Of a DNA stretch of 46,062 nucleotides, positions 42,801 to 46,062 are shown in pieces. The notes under the pieces were generated by a model. That model did not search any database. It had not been told where the DNA came from and saw only the letters and a list, made by a program, of their open reading frames with translations. Origin of the DNA: Bacteroidales bacterium. Lineage in GTDB: Bacteria > Bacteroidota > Bacteroidia > Bacteroidales > Muribaculaceae. The translations under genes and the position numbers were made by a program. Each line of letters begins with the position of its first letter. Positions within the stretch are counted from its first letter, which is position 1. The stretch covers positions 1-46,062 of the forward strand of contig JAJPXC010000068.1 in NCBI GenBank assembly GCA_021205635.1, read 5' to 3'.

Positions 42801-45491
42801 GAGTACTCGCTGGCCAACAGCGGCTTGCGCTCGTTCGTGTTCGAGCCTACCGTGGTGCAAGCTGCAATCGGCACATTCATGGGCTGCACGGCGCTGCAGG
42901 ACGTGGTGGCCAAGTCGGGCTCCAAGACCCTCGAGCTTAGCAATGCCTACAAGGACAAGGGCATGTTTGCCGATTGCCCGCTGTTGAAAGTCTCTGTCGA
43001 CCGTCCGTTGAGCTACAGTATCCTGTCGGAGTACGGTTACTCGCCCTTCTACCGAGTGAACACGCTGAAAACGGTCGAGCTGGGCGACTATCCCACAACA
43101 GTTCCCGACAATATGTTCTATGGATGCTCGGGCTTGACCGATGTGGTGATCGGCGACGGCGTGACCGACTTTGGCAATTGGGCATTCTCGGGTTGCTCGT
43201 CGATCCAGCGTTTCTACTTCGGCGGCAACGTGGAGTCGATTGGCGAAGATGCCTTCTCGGATTGCACCGCCATGGTGGAGATGTGGAGCCAGGCGGCTGT
43301 GCCTCCCACTTGCGGCGACCAGGCTTTGGCCGATATCAACAAGTGGGACTGCGAGTTGTATGTGCCCATGGGCACGGTGCCCGCTTACCAAGCCGCCGAG
43401 CAATGGCAAGATTTCTTCTACCTGGGCGAGTCAACCGGCAAAACCATCCTGCCCACTGGCATCTCGCTTGACAAGCTTTCGCTAAGCATGGAGGTTGACA
43501 ACACGGCGACGATCAACGCTGTGGTGCTTCCCGCCTCGGTCGACTCGGAGTGGACCCCGGTATGGACTTCCACCAACGAGAACGTCGCTGTGGTAGCTAA
43601 CGGCCGCGTGACCGCCGTGGGCGCCGGCACGTGCCAAATCGTAGCTTCGCTTGAGGCCAATGGCACCATCACCTCATCGTGCGACGTAACGGTCAAGAAG
43701 CACACCCAGGAGCTGATGTGGGTACAGGCCTTTGGTGCCGTCTACATCGGCGACAACGTGGAGCTTAAGGGCAACGCCGATTCGGGCCTCGACGTATCGT
43801 ATAAGATAACCGGTGGGGATGATTGCGCCTATATCAGTGGTGGCTCAATCTACTTCACTGGCCTTGGCACTGTTGAGATAACCGCCGTTCAATCGGGCAA
43901 CTCCAAATATTACGCCTCAAATGAGGTGGTGCGCACCATCACCGTTATCGCCATCAACCCCACGGCGCTTGAACTTGACAGCAAGGTAACTGTACACGTT
44001 GGCCAGACACTGCCTATCACCGCTGATGTGCAGCCCGTTAACGCCTCCGACAAGAGCGTCTCCTGGCGCTGTCTCGACGAGGCCATCGCCATTATCGACG
44101 CCTCGGGCAACCTCACGGGCGTGACCTGCGGGGAGACCTACATCGTGGCCACAGCCTCCAACGGTATCTCGGCAACTTGCGCCGTGCGCGTCAACTCGCT
44201 TGGCGACGATTACCTCGCCATCGACGACATGGAGCTCACCTCGGGTGACACCTATGAGATGCCTGTATTGCTGACCAACGCCACGGAGATTCGCGGCGCC
44301 GAGTTTGACCTCGAGCTTCCCTCGTCGCTCAGTTTCGTGGCCGACGCGACGGGCATGCCCACCATCACCCTCGCCGACCGCGCTTCGGGTTTCCAGCTCG
44401 GTATCAACCAGCTTAATGCCAAGATGGTACATGTAGAAATCTACGACTTCGGCACCTCGTCATTCTCCGGCAACTCGGGCGAGGCCCTAGCCTACGTGAC
44501 CGTCAAAGCTAGCTACTCAACCTCTGTCGACCTCGTGAAGTTAACCGAGGTTGTACTCTACGACGGCTCACTGAACACCATCCTCGCTGGCGACGACAAC
44601 GCTTCGGTAACCATCACCGGCGGTGGCCTTCTGGGCGACGTTAACGAGAACGGCGTGGTGAATATGGGTGATGCGATCATGATTGTCAACCATTCTCTGG
44701 GCATAGAAGTCGCAGGATTCAACGCTGATTTGGCCGATGTGGATGGCAACGGAGTTGTAAACCTCGGTGACGGTATTCAGGTAGTCAACTACTCGCTGGG
44801 AGTAATCACCGAGTTCTCGAGTCAATCCAAGTCAATGATGAAGAGCACTGGCAACTCGTTTGCCGAGTTCAAGGCCAAATCGTTGACATTCGACACTGCT
44901 AATCAGTGGCAAGAACTGGAGATCTCCCTCAACGGTTACGACGAGTTCACAGCCCTGCAGCTCAACTTGGATATCCCGGCTGGATATGAGTATGACGCCG
45001 AGGCAATTGCCTTGACAAGCCGTAGTGAGGATCATCAGATTGTGGTCAACGACCGCGGCAACGGCAGTATCTCGCTCGCCATTATTTCATGGACACTGGC
45101 TCCGTTCTCAAACAACGATGGCGTGGTATTCACGTTGCCCATCCGACCCAAGGCCGACGCTTACGACGTTGAAAATCTGCGCATCTTCGGCGCACTCGCG
45201 GTTGAGCCGGATGGCACCGTGCATGAGGCTGCCGACAGCGACACCGTGCTCCGATACACCCTGGGCCAGAGCGGCATTTGGAGCGTCAACCCCGACGACG
45301 TGACTATCTACGCTGAAGGCCACAATATCCACGTGGTGCTCCCGCAACCGATGACTGTCACTGTCACCACCGTCAACGGCCAGTACCAAACCTACCACTT
45401 CCCCGCTGGCGACAACCAGGTTACGGTGCCCACCTGCGGAGTATACATCGTCTCGACCCCCGTTAAACAAGCGAAAATCAGTATATTATAA
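39819..45491 (+). CDS. giant BspA-type LRR protein with Ig-like, cohesin-like and dockerin domains
   Basis: The 1890-residue exported protein has a signal peptide (about 1-32) and a unique N-terminal beta region (to about 190). A long array of BspA/TpLRR repeats (about 195-1205) carries units such as AFEGCDNLLKV and IPSSV..IG..AF. Then come Ig-like/BIG2-type domains (about 1213-1292, 1297-1380, 1383-1460), a cohesin-like beta domain (about 1464-1600) and a dockerin with two calcium loops (GDVNENGVVNMGD and ADVDGNGVVNLGD, about 1605-1664). A second cohesin-like domain (about 1680-1815) and a CTD-like tail (GVYIVSTPVKQAKISIL) complete it. BspA proteins mediate adhesion and aggregation. The dockerin suggests docking of other cohesin proteins, such as the next gene. 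T9SS surface export is inferred. Confidence 0.9.
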   Translation: MKHSYFLPAVSRWLLMTVILMAAHLPGLAAQAESSESTIPSHETITLSPYAFGYTNNETVSFINLDPITINFSNANYVSKSQTLSCSGSISFTASTGYVMTGLKITCNSQITQNNSSASSGSWSTDWDVWSSTTTCVWRGTDDDVTINFNSTAAIKKIEITILETANLSTDTNGNYYYGEDMSVLVHVVGNPYRLVIPSGVTQIASQAVAYNSNLQSVVIPSSVQSLGENAFEGCDNLLKVFLLPNTVPDGSAEAFPKVKILGFARHTYVSNSKYSDIAVLGTIHQYNSLSSMFEADGVVYVPISVAGRTCAAVDATYAEDATSISVGASTVYRNVVMNITEVNPNLMRGNPYITSLSYTNASIVPDDACYRCTNLQHITIGGNVTGFGSTPFLGVYALSSLTLEDGDTTLPINSVWLLRSGQLAELYLGRDLTYSYLPSSANDYMSPLERISTLRSLKVGPTVTSLNDNLFFGSENLETVVVLGNALKSIGYQAFYNCSKLSSFNFPSGFTTVGESAFYGCAALTKASFPSTLESVGKQAFRGSGLASLRLPGSVSTVGSGAFDSCTSLKEVRFDDGDSVLDIQCNFTTSIVEQAYIGRTFNTPDTYRPFENCTGLKTVEMSNYVTQLGQYCFSGCTGLQVVNIPSSLAAIPNYAFNGCSSLSGIEFPSSVNSIGDFAFYKSGIPAVSIASTVGSIGQQAFAESPNLQYATVNATTIGEKAFSNSGLKQVDVESNVNSVGDYAFMGCTALESASIAANSIGTGAFSDCTALVSAVLDDKTTTIGESAFSGDTSLTAVNLPEGVTVIQPNTFYNTSSLREITLPSTLTSIGVGAFKQGGLNSLTVPAAVTVVSDEAFAAIPAIASLTFNDAEAAVSLANSSFSGAGISSLSINRQVNYDTTGDSPFKGNTALTGVTFSDRPTSVLNGMFQGCTQLASVRHGSNIGEIGEYAFAGCSSLGTVNIPDGISEIKAHTFDGCSALEALTLPTSVTHLREYSLANSGLRSFVFEPTVVQAAIGTFMGCTALQDVVAKSGSKTLELSNAYKDKGMFADCPLLKVSVDRPLSYSILSEYGYSPFYRVNTLKTVELGDYPTTVPDNMFYGCSGLTDVVIGDGVTDFGNWAFSGCSSIQRFYFGGNVESIGEDAFSDCTAMVEMWSQAAVPPTCGDQALADINKWDCELYVPMGTVPAYQAAEQWQDFFYLGESTGKTILPTGISLDKLSLSMEVDNTATINAVVLPASVDSEWTPVWTSTNENVAVVANGRVTAVGAGTCQIVASLEANGTITSSCDVTVKKHTQELMWVQAFGAVYIGDNVELKGNADSGLDVSYKITGGDDCAYISGGSIYFTGLGTVEITAVQSGNSKYYASNEVVRTITVIAINPTALELDSKVTVHVGQTLPITADVQPVNASDKSVSWRCLDEAIAIIDASGNLTGVTCGETYIVATASNGISATCAVRVNSLGDDYLAIDDMELTSGDTYEMPVLLTNATEIRGAEFDLELPSSLSFVADATGMPTITLADRASGFQLGINQLNAKMVHVEIYDFGTSSFSGNSGEALAYVTVKASYSTSVDLVKLTEVVLYDGSLNTILAGDDNASVTITGGGLLGDVNENGVVNMGDAIMIVNHSLGIEVAGFNADLADVDGNGVVNLGDGIQVVNYSLGVITEFSSQSKSMMKSTGNSFAEFKAKSLTFDTANQWQELEISLNGYDEFTALQLNLDIPAGYEYDAEAIALTSRSEDHQIVVNDRGNGSISLAIISWTLAPFSNNDGVVFTLPIRPKADAYDVENLRIFGALAVEPDGTVHEAADSDTVLRYTLGQSGIWSVNPDDVTIYAEGHNIHVVLPQPMTVTVTTVNGQYQTYHFPAGDNQVTVPTCGVYIVSTPVKQAKISIL

Positions 45492-45512
45492 TAAACTTCC
45501 AATCAAACGATT

Positions 45513-46062
45513 ATGAAATTACCTCGATTGCTTTTAGCAGCAGGCCTGCTCCTATCCTCGGCGATAGGAGCTTGGGCCGACAACGTGCTGTGGATGGAGG
45601 ACTTCTCCATATCTCCCGGAGAAACCAAGACAGTGCAAGTGATGCTCGACAACACCACGACATTCTCAGGCTTCCAATGCAATATCTACATGCCTGATGG
45701 CTTGGACATTGGCAAAGATGAGGACGGAGATTACGATTTCACCTTGCTCCGTGGCACTTCCAGTCATATGCTGGTATCTAATCTACGTGAAGCCGGCGTC
45801 ATCGCAGTAGGTTCAATCAGTACAAAATCCAAAGACTTCTCCGGCAATTCGGGAGCCTTCCTTGAATTTTCTGTAACTGCTTCGGATACTTTCTCAGGCA
45901 CGGCACAGATTTGGATCAAGGACATCTATTTCTTCGACAATATGGGCGAGCAATACGACTTGGCCGACTGCTCGTGCAAGGTTACGGCAGTAATCCCTGT
46001 TTCGGGCATCACACTCGACCAAACTTCCCTCACCCTCACCGAGGGCGACACGGCCACGCTAA
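45513..46062 (+). CDS. exported protein with cohesin-like and Ig-like domains (truncated by window end)
   Basis: The first 183 codons are present. A signal peptide MKLPRLLLAAGLLLSSAIGAWA is followed by a cohesin-like beta domain: MEDFSISPGETKTVQVMLDNTTTFSGFQCNIYMPDGLDI, then SKDFSGNSGAFLEFSVTASDTF (about 30-160). It is closely similar in layout to the cohesin-like domain of the upstream giant protein. The sequence then enters a BIG2-type Ig domain (VSGITLDQTSLTLTEGDTATL) and runs off the window. The gene begins 21 nt after the giant gene, so the two are probably one operon. Total length and C-terminal domains are unknown. Confidence 0.85.
   Translation, partial: MKLPRLLLAAGLLLSSAIGAWADNVLWMEDFSISPGETKTVQVMLDNTTTFSGFQCNIYMPDGLDIGKDEDGDYDFTLLRGTSSHMLVSNLREAGVIAVGSISTKSKDFSGNSGAFLEFSVTASDTFSGTAQIWIKDIYFFDNMGEQYDLADCSCKVTAVIPVSGITLDQTSLTLTEGDTATL

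Overview
This window looks like a chromosomal segment of a gut-type Bacteroidota (order Bacteroidales, plausibly Muribaculaceae or a relative). Three things support this. There is a complete SusC/SusD-type glycan locus. Promoters have the Bacteroidota form (TTTG, about 20 nt, TAnnTTTG) and ribosome-binding sites are not of Shine-Dalgarno type. Several exported proteins end in a motif like the type IX secretion (T9SS) sorting domain. No replication origin, rRNA, CRISPR array or intact insertion sequence was seen.

Layout. 0-3.5 kb (+): a small-RNA-like leader, greA, a HIT protein, murI, recX and comF. 3.6-8.3 kb (-): a DUF2156 protein, a PHP phosphatase, cstA and an exported PD40-type protein. 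8.3-8.75 kb (-): an AT-rich MNT nucleotidyltransferase followed by a 55-residue HEPN (HepT-like) remnant. 8.9-17 kb (+): a saccharopine/carboxynorspermidine dehydrogenase-like enzyme, a TolC-MFP-ABC2-ABC2 efflux operon without an ATPase gene, and pgi. 17-20.4 kb: a DUF4421 outer-membrane protein (-), tRNA-Leu(UAA) and glmS.

20.4-38.3 kb is a polysaccharide utilization locus whose most likely substrate is dextran or another alpha-glucan. A SusF-like binding protein and a GH31 alpha-glucosidase (-) lie opposite a SusR-like membrane regulator (+). The regulator is followed by susC, susD, susE, a GH66 dextranase, a GH97 glucosidase and a second SusF-like protein. The inferred scheme is surface capture and endo-cleavage (SusD, SusE, GH66), import by SusC, and saccharification by GH97 and GH31. 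A 10-bp element, ACTATATTTT, sits exactly 36 nt before the -7 box of both the GH31 and the susC promoters, in the same orientation, and is the best candidate for the regulator's operator.

38.4-46 kb is accessory and compositionally mixed: a 0.5-kb stretch with decayed coding or RNA structure, a protein of unknown function, a 1890-residue BspA-type LRR protein with Ig-like, cohesin-like and dockerin domains, and the start of another cohesin-like/Ig-like protein cut by the window end.

The most unusual feature of the window as a whole lies between the genes. Many intergenic spaces hold short tandem repeats (7-, 8- or 10-bp units) and/or strong inverted repeats. The same words (TTTAGCA, CGACTTAAAT, ATCCTTTCCTCCTTTAA) recur kilobases apart. 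One spacer carries a perfect 26-bp inverted copy of the preceding gene's 3' end.
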